Of a DNA stretch of 18,163 nt, positions 8,149-15,092 are shown in pieces. The DNA comes from an uncultured Oscillospiraceae bacterium (lineage in GTDB: Bacteria; Bacillota; Clostridia; Oscillospirales; Acutalibacteraceae), in NCBI GenBank assembly GCA_900552115.1, contig URYP01000039.1, positions 1 to 18,163 on the forward strand. The letters are read 5' to 3'. The translations under genes and the position numbers were made by a program. Under the pieces are notes generated by a model. That model was given only the letters and a program-made list of their open reading frames with translations, was not told the DNA's origin and did no database searches. Positions within the stretch are counted from its first letter, which is position 1. Every line of letters starts with the position of its first letter.

Positions 8149-9065
8149 GCAAACGCCCCATCATCATCGATACCGACCCGGGCATCGACGACGCGCTGGC
8201 CATTGCCATCGCCCTGTTCAGTGAAGAACTTGACGTGCGCCTGCTGACTACCGTTGCCGGCAATGTATCGCTCGATAAAGTCACCTACAATACCCTGCGC
8301 CTGCTGAAGTTCATGAAAAAGGAGGTGCCGGTTGCCAAAGGAGCGGATGCCCCCCTCATCCTCCCCCTGCTGGACGCGAGCAACGTACATGGGCAGAGCG
8401 GAATGGAGGGCTTTGACTTTGATGAGCCGGACGACCACCTTCTGTTAAAAGAAAACGCCGTGGACGCCATGCGCCGCGTCATTATGGAAAGCGACGAGCC
8501 GGTCACCCTTGTCCCCATCGCACCGCTGACCAACATTGCGCTGCTGCTCAAGGTTTACCCGGAGGTTAAGGGCAATATACGGGAAATCGTGCTCATGGGC
8601 GGCACCGCCGAGCGCGGCAACAAAGGCGTTTTGTCCGAATTCAATGTCGCCACCGATCCCCATGCCGCCAAAATTGTATTTGACAGCGGCTTGCCGCTGG
8701 TGATGGCGGGCCTGGATGTGGGCTGGAAGGCCCTTGTCCTGCCGGAGGACAGTGCCAAAATGCCCCAGCTCGGTGAAGTGGGCCGCATGGCTTACTGCCT
8801 GTTCCAGAAATACCGCGGCGGCAGCATGAAAACCGGGCTGAAAATGTACGACAGCTGCGCCATCGCCTATCTGCTGCGGCCTCAGATGTACGATATCGTG
8901 GAAACCACCGTGGATATCGAACTGTCCGGCACCATGACCGCCGGCTGTACCCTGGTCGACCTGAAGGGATATCTGGGGCAGCCGCACAACGCCCGGGTCT
9001 GCATGGATATTGACCAGGAGATGTTCCGTTCCTGGTTCCTTGAAAGCATCGGCCGGTGCATTTAA
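8145..9065 (+). CDS. Nucleoside hydrolase (IunH/Rih family)
   Basis: This 306-residue protein of the inosine-uridine preferring nucleoside hydrolase family splits nucleosides into base and ribose. The N-terminal Ca2+-binding signature DTDPGIDDA (residues 9-17) is intact. The mid-protein IVLMGGT and FNVATDPHAA segments and a C-terminal CAIAYLLRP/SG-T-G-T-VD block fit the family. At the site where Crithidia IUNH and E. coli RihA/RihC have a catalytic His-Asp pair, this protein reads Tyr235-Asp236 (MYDSCAIAY). That may shift substrate preference or mechanism. The start overlaps ribokinase by ATGA and has AAGGAGG at 8131-8137. The base specificity (purine or pyrimidine) cannot be told. Confidence 0.88.
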   Translation: MSKRPIIIDTDPGIDDALAIAIALFSEELDVRLLTTVAGNVSLDKVTYNTLRLLKFMKKEVPVAKGADAPLILPLLDASNVHGQSGMEGFDFDEPDDHLLLKENAVDAMRRVIMESDEPVTLVPIAPLTNIALLLKVYPEVKGNIREIVLMGGTAERGNKGVLSEFNVATDPHAAKIVFDSGLPLVMAGLDVGWKALVLPEDSAKMPQLGEVGRMAYCLFQKYRGGSMKTGLKMYDSCAIAYLLRPQMYDIVETTVDIELSGTMTAGCTLVDLKGYLGQPHNARVCMDIDQEMFRSWFLESIGRCI

Positions 9066-9089
9066 CACTTTAACACTGGGAGGGTCTTT

Positions 9090-10514
9090 ATGAACGCTAT
9101 CATTATGTATGGCGCCGCCATCATAGCCGTGGCCGTCGTCATCTTTATGCTGATTAAAAAGATGGACATTAAAATCACGCTGTTCCTCATGGGCGTGGCG
9201 CTGATGTTTATCGGTATGGGCATGGGCAACGGCATTGCCGTGAAGGATTTTGCAAGCACCGGCGCCGCCTGGCTCGATCCCCTGCTGGCTATTGCGGACC
9301 AGTTTAAAAGCACGCTGAGTTCCGCCGGCTTTATCATTTTGATTCTGGGCGGCTATTCCGCCTATATGAGCCATATCGGCGCCAACGATGTGACGGTCAG
9401 CGTCCTGACCCGCCCCATTGGTAAGATTAAAAGCGTATATTTTCTGGTGCCGGTCGTGTTCCTGCTGGGCAACCTGCTGTCGCTGGTGATTCCCAGCGCC
9501 TCCAACCTAGCCATCATTCTGCTGGCCACGCTCTATCCCGTAATGGTAAAAGCCGGTATGAGCCCGCTCACCGCCGCCGGTATTATTGCCACGACCGCTA
9601 CGGTCATGCCCACTCCGCTGGGCAGCGACAACGTGGCCATTGCGACCGAGCTGGCCAAAACCAGCGAATTCGCCGGCCTGACGCCCACCGATTATGTGTT
9701 CCGCTACCACGCCATGATTTCCATTCCCACCCTGCTCGTTATGGCGCTGGCTCATTATTTCTGGCAGAAGCATCTCGACAAAAAAATGGGCACCGGCGCG
9801 GCCGGCGGCCATGAACCGCTCGGCGAGCAGAAAGTGATCGAGGGCGGCGGGCTGTATAAAACGGTATACGCTATCCTGCCCTTGCTGCCTATTCTGCTGC
9901 TGATCGTGGTATTCTTCATCCAGTCGTTTACCGACCTGAAAATCAACATCAGCGTGGAAGTGGCCACCCTGTTCTCCTTTGTGGTGGGTATTGTCTGCGA
10001 GATCATTCGTAAGCGTAAAGTCAAAGCCGCGCTGGACGATACGGAATCCTTCTTTAAAGGAATGGGCGGCGCCATGCCCATCGTCGCCCTGCTGGTGGCC
10101 GCGTCGGTATTCGTCACCGGCCTTAAATCCATCGGCCTGATCGACGCGCTGCAGGATGCGATGCTCGGTATTCAGGGCGGCGGCCTCGGCTTTGTCCTGC
10201 CGCTCATCCTGGTTGCCCTGACCGCGCTGATCGTTATCCTCAGCGGCAGCGGTACGGCCCTGTTCTTCGCCATGGTACCGCTGATGGTTCCCCTGGCGGC
10301 GGCGGCAGGCATCAACGTGCTGGCGGTCAGCCTGCCCATGGGTCTGGCCGGCAACCTGCTGCGTGCCGTGTCACCAGTGTCCGCGGTAGTCATGATCGTA
10401 TCCGGTTCGATCAAACGCAGTCCCATCGAGGTGGTCAAACGCACCTCCCTGCCGATGATCGTGGGAACGGTGTTCATGTTCGTGCTGTCCATGCTGGTGT
10501 TCCTGCCCATGTAA
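9090..10514 (+). CDS. DcuC-family membrane carrier, probably for the nucleoside-operon substrate
   Basis: This 474-residue integral membrane protein is almost entirely hydrophobic, with about 11-12 predicted helices. Key stretches resemble the DcuC family of anaerobic C4-dicarboxylate carriers: LVIPSASNLAIILLATLYPVM, the conserved MPTPLGSDNVAIA, and SGSGTALFFAMVPLMVPL near the C-terminus. A hydrophilic loop lies at about residues 225-250. The start has GGGAGGG (9078-9084) 5 nt upstream and lies 24 nt after the nucleoside hydrolase gene, so one transcript is likely. Family members classically move dicarboxylates such as succinate and fumarate. Here the neighbours suggest uptake of a nucleoside or a related compound, which is an inference. 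It is followed by a terminator. Confidence 0.8.
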   Translation: MNAIIMYGAAIIAVAVVIFMLIKKMDIKITLFLMGVALMFIGMGMGNGIAVKDFASTGAAWLDPLLAIADQFKSTLSSAGFIILILGGYSAYMSHIGANDVTVSVLTRPIGKIKSVYFLVPVVFLLGNLLSLVIPSASNLAIILLATLYPVMVKAGMSPLTAAGIIATTATVMPTPLGSDNVAIATELAKTSEFAGLTPTDYVFRYHAMISIPTLLVMALAHYFWQKHLDKKMGTGAAGGHEPLGEQKVIEGGGLYKTVYAILPLLPILLLIVVFFIQSFTDLKINISVEVATLFSFVVGIVCEIIRKRKVKAALDDTESFFKGMGGAMPIVALLVAASVFVTGLKSIGLIDALQDAMLGIQGGGLGFVLPLILVALTALIVILSGSGTALFFAMVPLMVPLAAAAGINVLAVSLPMGLAGNLLRAVSPVSAVVMIVSGSIKRSPIEVVKRTSLPMIVGTVFMFVLSMLVFLPM

Positions 10515-10533
10515 ACCTAAAAAATCACCCTTA

Positions 10534-10570
10534 AAGTCCATGGCCCATAACGGGCCATGGACTTCGTTTT
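10534..10570 (+). terminator. Intrinsic terminator of the nucleoside operon
   Basis: A 13-bp perfect stem (AAGTCCATGGCCC, 10534-10546, with 10552-10564), 5-nt loop ATAAC, is followed by CGTTTT. The T-run is short, so termination may be partial. Confidence 0.85.
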
Positions 10571-10586
10571 GCAATCCTGCTATAAT
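10558..10586 (+). promoter_or_regulatory. Promoter of the isochorismatase-family gene, overlapping the terminator
   Basis: A perfect TATAAT (10581-10586) with an extended TGC in front is preceded, at a 17-bp spacing, by TGGACT (10558-10563, 4 of 6 to consensus). That -35 lies inside the distal arm of the preceding terminator hairpin. Transcription should start near 10593, leaving a leader of about 17 nt. Confidence 0.7.
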
Positions 10587-10609
10587 ACGATTCATAGGGA
10601 GGGGGGCCC

Positions 10610-11149
10610 ATGCCGAAGTCCTTTGACGCGTTACTGGTGATTGACGTACAATCCGCATTTGAAGGCAGCGGCCTAAGCCGTGAAGCCGAAACGTTCGATA
10701 ACATACGCCGGCTGATCTGCCTTTGCCGCCAAAACGGGGTACCGGTGGTGTATATACAGCACGACGGCGGTCCGGGCGATCCCTTTGAGCGTGGGACGGC
10801 TGGGTGGCGCATTGCCCACGACGTAGCTCCCGCCGCCGGGGAATTCGTGATCGAAAAGCGCTTTAACAGCGCATTCCGCCAGACAACCCTAAGAGAGCAT
10901 TTACGGGAGCTGCGGGCTGAGAACCTCCTGCTGTGCGGCATGCAGACGGAATACTGTGTGGACGCTACTTGCAAGGTGGCCTTTGAATACGGTTACCGTG
11001 TAACCATAGCCAGCGGCGCGGTCACCACCTTTGACAACAATTATCTGACCGGCGGAAAGCTGACCCGCTATTATGAAACCACGATTTGGAACCACCGCTA
11101 TGCGCGTGTAGCCTCCATGGAGGAGCTTATAGCGGAAATAACGGCGTAA
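10610..11149 (+). CDS. Isochorismatase-family cysteine hydrolase
   Basis: This 179-residue enzyme of the cysteine hydrolase superfamily acts on amides or isochorismate-like substrates in the cytosol. The catalytic triad is visible: Asp12 (VIDVQ), Lys83 (VIEKRFNSAF) and Cys116 in GMQTEYCVDAT. The metal site of nicotinamidase (a D-x-H motif plus further His) is not evident, so a canonical PncA role is unlikely. A G-rich ribosome site (GGGAGGGGGG) directly precedes the start. It has its own promoter and is followed after 28 nt by the nuclease-like gene, with which it probably shares a transcript. The exact substrate is unknown. Confidence 0.88.
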   Translation: MPKSFDALLVIDVQSAFEGSGLSREAETFDNIRRLICLCRQNGVPVVYIQHDGGPGDPFERGTAGWRIAHDVAPAAGEFVIEKRFNSAFRQTTLREHLRELRAENLLLCGMQTEYCVDATCKVAFEYGYRVTIASGAVTTFDNNYLTGGKLTRYYETTIWNHRYARVASMEELIAEITA

Positions 11150-11177
11150 CGGTCACAAGAACGATGGGAGGACATCC

Positions 11178-11951
11178 ATGGACACGCAACGGTTTGAAGA
11201 CGCCTGCCACGCGGTAATCGGCGGCGAGCGGGAACGGGATGGGATCGGCACGCTGGGCGAAAAAACGCTGCACGCGGTGCTGAAACGCTATTTTGAGCCT
11301 TGTGCCGACTGCCATGAAATCAAAGTGGGCGGGTTTGTCGCGGATATACTTGGAGAGGACGGGATTATTGAAATCCAGACCGCGGGCTTTGACCGGCTGC
11401 GAAAAAAGCTCGCCGCCTTCCTTGACTGTACGCGGGTGACCGTTGTTTATCCGATCCCGCAGACCAAGTATTTGTGCTGGATCGATCCCGCTACCGGCGC
11501 GGTCACCAAAAAGCGGAAAAGCCCCAAGACGGGTACCGTCTGCGACGCGTTTTATGAACTGTATAAAATCAAGCCGCTTTTGCTGCACCCCCATCTGCGG
11601 CTATGCTTTGTACTGCTGGAAATGACGGAATACCGCTATTTAAACGGATGGAGCGCCGACAAAAAGAAAGGCTCTTCCCGCCATGACCGGATTCCCACCG
11701 CCCTGCGCGGGGAACTGTATGCAGAATCGGCGTCTGATTACGCCGCGCTGCTGCCGGATGCGCTCCCGCCGGCCTTTATTTCCAAAGATCTGGCCAGGAG
11801 CGCCCGGCTGTCCCGTTCCTCCGCGCAGAAGGCCCTGAACGTGCTGTACCATATCGGCGCGGTCCGTCGGGTTGGCAAGCAGGGAAACGCTATTGTTTAC
11901 GAACGGTGTGAAGCGGGAATACCGCCAACGCCGGCATATCCGGCATTGTAA
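11178..11951 (+). CDS. Uncharacterised protein with a PD-(D/E)XK-like N-terminal domain and C-terminal winged helix
   Basis: This 257-residue protein has no function I can assign. The N-terminal half shows a pattern consistent with the PD-(D/E)XK nuclease fold: Glu28 in a helix (GEKTLHAVLKRYF), Asp56 in a strand (VADIL), then Glu65-Ile-Gln67 in the next strand (IIEIQTAGF). The ExQ variant in place of ExK is known from BglII (Asp84, Glu93, Gln95), with the same Asp-to-Glu spacing of nine. This is followed by VVYPIP, a Lys-rich RKSPKTG turn and a hydrophobic LLLHPHLRLCFVLLEM segment. The C-terminal part (about 195-247) reads as a winged helix (ARLSRSSAQKALNVLYHIGAVRRVG). I recall similar conserved hypothetical proteins in many bacteria. 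The start has GGGAGG 6-7 nt upstream. A nuclease activity is a structural guess only. Confidence 0.75.
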   Translation: MDTQRFEDACHAVIGGERERDGIGTLGEKTLHAVLKRYFEPCADCHEIKVGGFVADILGEDGIIEIQTAGFDRLRKKLAAFLDCTRVTVVYPIPQTKYLCWIDPATGAVTKKRKSPKTGTVCDAFYELYKIKPLLLHPHLRLCFVLLEMTEYRYLNGWSADKKKGSSRHDRIPTALRGELYAESASDYAALLPDALPPAFISKDLARSARLSRSSAQKALNVLYHIGAVRRVGKQGNAIVYERCEAGIPPTPAYPAL

Positions 11952-11982
11952 AACGGGCTTCGGATGATATCCGAAGCCCGTT
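11952..11982 (+). terminator. Hairpin after the nuclease-like gene
   Basis: A perfect 14-bp stem (AACGGGCTTCGGAT, 11952-11965, with 11969-11982) has a 3-nt loop and begins right after the stop codon. There is no T-run, so it may be a weak terminator or a 3' stability hairpin. Confidence 0.65.
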
Positions 11983-12068
11983 AGTCCCTCAGGATTTATG
12001 CCGCCCCATCCGGTATGGGGACACCACCGATTACAGAGGCCGTTAAAGGCAAAAGCGCAATATCGCGG

Positions 12069-12074
12069 TATAAT
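12069..12074 (+). promoter_or_regulatory. Candidate -10 box of tam
   Basis: A perfect TATAAT lies 33 nt before the tam start codon and after the preceding hairpin. No good -35 is present at 16-18 bp spacing; TTAAAG at 12043-12048 is too far. The call rests on the -10 and on position. Confidence 0.4.
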
Positions 12075-12106
12075 GACAGAAACGACTTTGAAGGAGAGTA
12101 GTTATA

Positions 12107-12877
12107 ATGATCCAGTGGGATTCCTCACAATATTTGAAATTTAAAAGCCAGCGGACACAGCCAGCCATTGATTTGGCCGGACGCATCGGTTTAGATGACC
12201 CGGCGGATATTCTGGACCTCGGCTGCGGCCCGGGAAACAGCACGGAAATTCTTGCCAGCCGGTATCCGAACGCGCATATTCTGGGAATCGATAATTCGCC
12301 GGATATGATTAAAGCGGCCAAAGCCGCTTATCCCAGCGGGGAGTTTCGACTTTGTGACGCCAGCAGGGAGCTGTCATCCCTGGGCCGCACGTTTGACGTT
12401 GTTTTTTCCAACGCCTGCCTGCAATGGATCCCGGATCATCCGGCCCTGCTGCGGAACATGATGGCCCTACTGAAGCCCGGCGGTGTTTTGGCCGTACAGG
12501 TTCCCATGAATCAACAGGAGCCCATTCATAAAATTATCAATGACCTGGTTACCAGTCCCCGCTGGAAAGACCGGTTCCCATCTCTCCGCGTGTTTTACAC
12601 CCTGTCGCAGGGGGAATACTACGACCTCCTGGCAACGCTTGGAACCCGGTTTGACCTGTGGCAGACCACATACTTTCATCAGATGCCTAGGCACGAGGCC
12701 ATTATGGAATGGTACCGGGGCACCGGTCTGCGCCCATATCTTGAGATGTTGGCGCCGGCGGATAAAACGCGATTTGAACAGGACGTGCTGGCCGAAGTGG
12801 TTCGGGCATATCCTTTGCAGGCCAACGGGGATATTCTTTTCCGCTTTCCCCGCTTTTTCTTCACAGCGGTTAAATAA
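12107..12877 (+). CDS. tam: Trans-aconitate 2-methyltransferase homologue
   Basis: This 256-residue class I SAM-dependent methyltransferase belongs to the Tam family, which methylates trans-aconitate, a spontaneous inhibitory by-product of cis-aconitate. It resembles E. coli Tam across its length, from memory of that sequence. The N-terminal W-x-S-x-Y-L-x-F start is shared. SAM motif I is DLGCGPGNS at residues 37-45, the acidic GIDNSPDMI follows, then ANASLQWLPDH-like SNACLQWIPDH and the C-terminal YHQMP, TGLRP and YPLQ-NG-ILF-FPR blocks. AAGGAG at 12091 gives a good ribosome site. It is followed after 94 nt by cbrA, which has its own promoter. Substrate assignment is by homology; a related small acid is possible. 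Confidence 0.85.
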   Translation: MIQWDSSQYLKFKSQRTQPAIDLAGRIGLDDPADILDLGCGPGNSTEILASRYPNAHILGIDNSPDMIKAAKAAYPSGEFRLCDASRELSSLGRTFDVVFSNACLQWIPDHPALLRNMMALLKPGGVLAVQVPMNQQEPIHKIINDLVTSPRWKDRFPSLRVFYTLSQGEYYDLLATLGTRFDLWQTTYFHQMPRHEAIMEWYRGTGLRPYLEMLAPADKTRFEQDVLAEVVRAYPLQANGDILFRFPRFFFTAVK

Positions 12878-12914
12878 CAAACAGCCGCCAGCAAATGACG
12901 ATACTCAATATTTA

Positions 12915-12959
12915 TTTATTGACATTCAATAAAGTCAGCCGTATACTTCTCTCAGAAGT
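12915..12959 (+). promoter_or_regulatory. Consensus promoter of cbrA with two overlapping inverted repeats
   Basis: TTGACA (12919-12924), exactly 17 bp, then TATACT (12942-12947). An 8-bp inverted repeat TTTATTGA-CAT-TCAATAAA (12915-12933) is centred on the -35. A second one, ACTTCT-CTC-AGAAGT (12945-12959), overlaps the -10 end and the expected start point near 12954. Such placement suits repressor binding; this is inference. Confidence 0.75.
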
Positions 12960-12971
12960 GGGAGGGGTTTT

Positions 12972-14072
12972 ATGCAAACACAGATAGTGGATATCGCGGT
13001 GATTGGCGGCGGGCCGGCAGGGGCGACGTTTGCCCGGCTGGCCGCGGCTCATTTTCACATTGCCATGCTGGATCGACGGAACCTGCGGGGAGACGCCCAT
13101 CCGCCGGGGAAATGCTGCGGCGGCCTGTTATCCCCGGAAGGGCAGCGGTCATTGGCGTCTCTTGGCCTGACCCTGCCGTTGGAGGTGCTGGTGGATCCGC
13201 AGATTTTCGCCGTGCGCACCATGGATATGGCGGTGGGACAGGAACGGTATTATTCCCGTTCCTATATCAATATGGACCGGGAAGCCTTTGACCGCTGGTT
13301 GATCTCGCTGCTGCCGCCCACGGTGGAGGTGAAAGAACAGGCGATCTGCCAGGCGGTGGAACGCTGCGCCGGAGGCTTTCGCATTACCTATCGGCAGGGT
13401 GGCTGTGTACGCACCCTTTTCGCACGAATATTGGTCGGCGCGGACGGCGGACATTCCCTGGTGCGGCGGCAGCTGTTCCCCGGCTCATCCCTCCGCCGTT
13501 ACACCGCAGTGCAGGAGTGGTTCGACGCGGAGGAGCAATCCCCGTTTTACGGCGCGATCTTTGATCGGGAATTGACCGACTGTTACGCCTGGATGATTTC
13601 AAAGAACCGTCATTTGATCGTCGGCGGTGCGTTCCCTCAGGAAAGCGCGTCCAGCCGGTTTGCCGCCCTGAAAAGCAAACTCGCCGAGCGCGGTTTTTCC
13701 TTGAGCCACCCCGTCAAGCGGGAAGGCTGCGCGGTCTGCCGCCCGTCCGGCCCCGGCAATTTCCGGCTGGCGGCGGACGGAGCATTTTTAATTGGGGAAG
13801 CCGCCGGGCTGATTAGCCCCAGTTCTCTGCAGGGGATCAGCTATGCGCTGGACAGCGGCGTCCTGCTGGCCCATACGCTGGCGGATGGACCGGATGGGGC
13901 GGAGGATCGTTACCGGCGCCGCACGCGGGGACTTCGGCTGCGAATTCTCGGAAAGCTGATAAAAAACCCGGTGCTGTATACGCCGGGAATCCGCAAACTG
14001 GTGCTGACCTCCGGCATAGGCAGCCTGACGATACCGGCGTTCGGCCCAGAAAAACAGCGCCAATTCCCGTAA
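12972..14072 (+). CDS. cbrA: CbrA-like FAD-dependent oxidoreductase (geranylgeranyl reductase-like)
   Basis: This 366-residue flavoprotein resembles E. coli CbrA along most of its length, from memory of that sequence. The N-terminal Rossmann motif VIGGGPAGA (residues 10-18) binds FAD. PGKCCGGLL and LTLPLEVLVDPQIFAVRT follow, then GADGGHSLVRR (from Gly156) and the second FAD contact IGEAAGLISPSSLQGISYALDS (from Ile274). The family includes geranylgeranyl reductases that saturate isoprenoid chains. In E. coli, cbrA is in the CreBC regulon and its true substrate is unsettled. No membrane segment is seen. GGAGGGG (12961-12967) precedes the ATG by 4 nt. It ends 11 nt from the convergent pnuC, with no hairpin between, so read-through antisense RNA is possible. 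Confidence 0.85.
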   Translation: MQTQIVDIAVIGGGPAGATFARLAAAHFHIAMLDRRNLRGDAHPPGKCCGGLLSPEGQRSLASLGLTLPLEVLVDPQIFAVRTMDMAVGQERYYSRSYINMDREAFDRWLISLLPPTVEVKEQAICQAVERCAGGFRITYRQGGCVRTLFARILVGADGGHSLVRRQLFPGSSLRRYTAVQEWFDAEEQSPFYGAIFDRELTDCYAWMISKNRHLIVGGAFPQESASSRFAALKSKLAERGFSLSHPVKREGCAVCRPSGPGNFRLAADGAFLIGEAAGLISPSSLQGISYALDSGVLLAHTLADGPDGAEDRYRRRTRGLRLRILGKLIKNPVLYTPGIRKLVLTSGIGSLTIPAFGPEKQRQFP

Positions 14073-14083
14073 CCAGGCGGCAT

Positions 14084-14827
14084 TTATTGGCCGGGGTATG
14101 TCTGTTGACGTTCATTCCCGTGCGCCAGTTCACCCGCCTCCTGCCGTTTCTGCATATTCGTCCAACTGATAAACCCATACATATCGTTCGCCAAAAACAT
14201 GACAAAACAGATCACAACCGATACATAGGACTTGTTGGAAAGGCTTGCGAGCACCCATAAAACAATTAAAACAACGTCGTTTGCCGCATAAGCTATCGCA
14301 TAAAAGGCGCTTCTCCTAAAGGTTAAATAAACCGCCAGGAAACTGGTGGCAACGGATAAAGTGCTCGGTAATAAATTGGCCGTATGGAAGGCGGCAAGAA
14401 TAAAGTAAAAGACAACGGTTACAGCAGCTGTCAGTCCTGTTAAAAAGACCATTTCCTTTCCCCCGAGTCGATTTACTTTTACCTCGGCCTTGTTCCCTTT
14501 ATACGGATTCTTGAGCCAGGAAACAAATGCAAAGACCGCCATAGGGGCCGTCATGCCAACATATGTGATCATCTCCCCGTAATAAGCAAACGTGAACGAG
14601 ATAATACCATACAGCACACTGAAAACGACCATTAAAAATTGGCCGAATGGATTTCCTTTTGCACAGAAAATCAGCGAAGTCACCCCTATAAGCGAGGCAG
14701 CCAGCGTGAGGTAGTTTTCCCTGTCATAGATAAAAAAGGACGCGGTAATGAGGGTTACGGATATCCCCCACAGGGCTATTTCGGCTCTGGTAAAATACCG
14801 GATCGCTGACTTGAACTTGTTTCGCAT
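14084..14827 (-). CDS. pnuC: PnuC-family nicotinamide riboside / vitamin precursor transporter
   Basis: This 247-residue inner-membrane protein belongs to the PnuC family, which moves nicotinamide riboside or, in other branches, thiamine or riboflavin-like compounds by facilitated diffusion. About seven hydrophobic helices are seen. Typical segments are the AEIALWGISV start, NPFGQFLMVVFSVLYGIISF, NLLPSTLSVATSFLAVYLTFRRSAFYAIAYAANDVVLIVLW and the C-terminal FLANDMYGFISW. AGGAGG at 14837-14842 gives a good ribosome site 9 nt before ATG. A promoter and a structured leader precede it. No TPP or FMN riboswitch signature was recognised, so nicotinamide riboside is the default guess. By eye it is more AT-rich than its neighbours. 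It is separated from the upstream ptsI by a terminator. Confidence 0.85.
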   Translation of the reverse strand: MRNKFKSAIRYFTRAEIALWGISVTLITASFFIYDRENYLTLAASLIGVTSLIFCAKGNPFGQFLMVVFSVLYGIISFTFAYYGEMITYVGMTAPMAVFAFVSWLKNPYKGNKAEVKVNRLGGKEMVFLTGLTAAVTVVFYFILAAFHTANLLPSTLSVATSFLAVYLTFRRSAFYAIAYAANDVVLIVLWVLASLSNKSYVSVVICFVMFLANDMYGFISWTNMQKRQEAGELAHGNERQQTYPGQ

Positions 14828-14842
14828 AAAAGCATACCTCCT

Positions 14843-14958
14843 AAAATAAAAACAACACTCGCTTACACATCTTCTAAGACCTAACGATGTGTCACGAATG
14901 CTGGTGCATTTTCTACCCGGTGGCAGATTTAAATATGAATTTTTAATGTTGGAGCAAT
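14843..14958 (-). promoter_or_regulatory. Structured 5' leader of pnuC (unassigned riboswitch candidate)
   Basis: On the minus strand the leader can form three hairpins in a row. The first is CTGCC-ACCG-GGTAG (14926-14913, one G-U pair). The second is AATGC-ACCA-GCATT (14910-14897). The third is a 7-bp ACACATC/GATGTGT stem with a 14-nt loop (14892-14865). A T-rich stretch and the AGGAGG site follow. The two small loops share ACC. I could not match it to the riboswitch classes I can recall (TPP, FMN, preQ1, cobalamin). Confidence 0.4.
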
Positions 14959-14964
14959 GGGCCT

Positions 14965-14992
14965 ATTATAGCATGTTTTTTTATAAAAGCAA
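14965..14992 (-). promoter_or_regulatory. pnuC promoter
   Basis: On the minus strand TTGCTT (14992-14987), a 16-bp spacer, then TATAAT (14970-14965) preceded by TGC (extended -10). The predicted start is near 14958, giving a leader of about 130 nt. Confidence 0.65.
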
Positions 14993-15032
14993 GTCCTAAT
15001 CATGGAGTCTATCTCCGGGTTTCCGATTTTAT

Positions 15033-15071
15033 AAAAGGCCATAGGAACACGAGGTGTCCCTATGGCCTTTT
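15033..15071 (-). terminator. Intrinsic terminator after ptsI (possibly bidirectional)
   Basis: A 13-bp stem AAAAGGCCATAGG/CCTATGGCCTTTT pairs 15033-15045 with 15059-15071, with an inner short stem. It starts about 20 nt after the ptsI stop on the minus strand. A-run and T-run flanks allow function in both directions. Confidence 0.85.
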
Positions 15072-15092
15072 CCCACGGTTTATTATTTCCGG

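Noticed and set aside
8445..9374. A 309-codon antisense frame spanning the nucleoside hydrolase and carrier genes
   Set aside because: It crosses two well-supported genes and has low-complexity His/Gln/Ala composition typical of shadow frames.
10610..14827. A nicotinamide salvage set: isochorismatase-family enzyme as nicotinamidase plus PnuC
   Set aside because: The hydrolase lacks the D-x-H metal site expected of PncA-type nicotinamidases, and the two genes are far apart on opposite strands. The link is too weak to claim.
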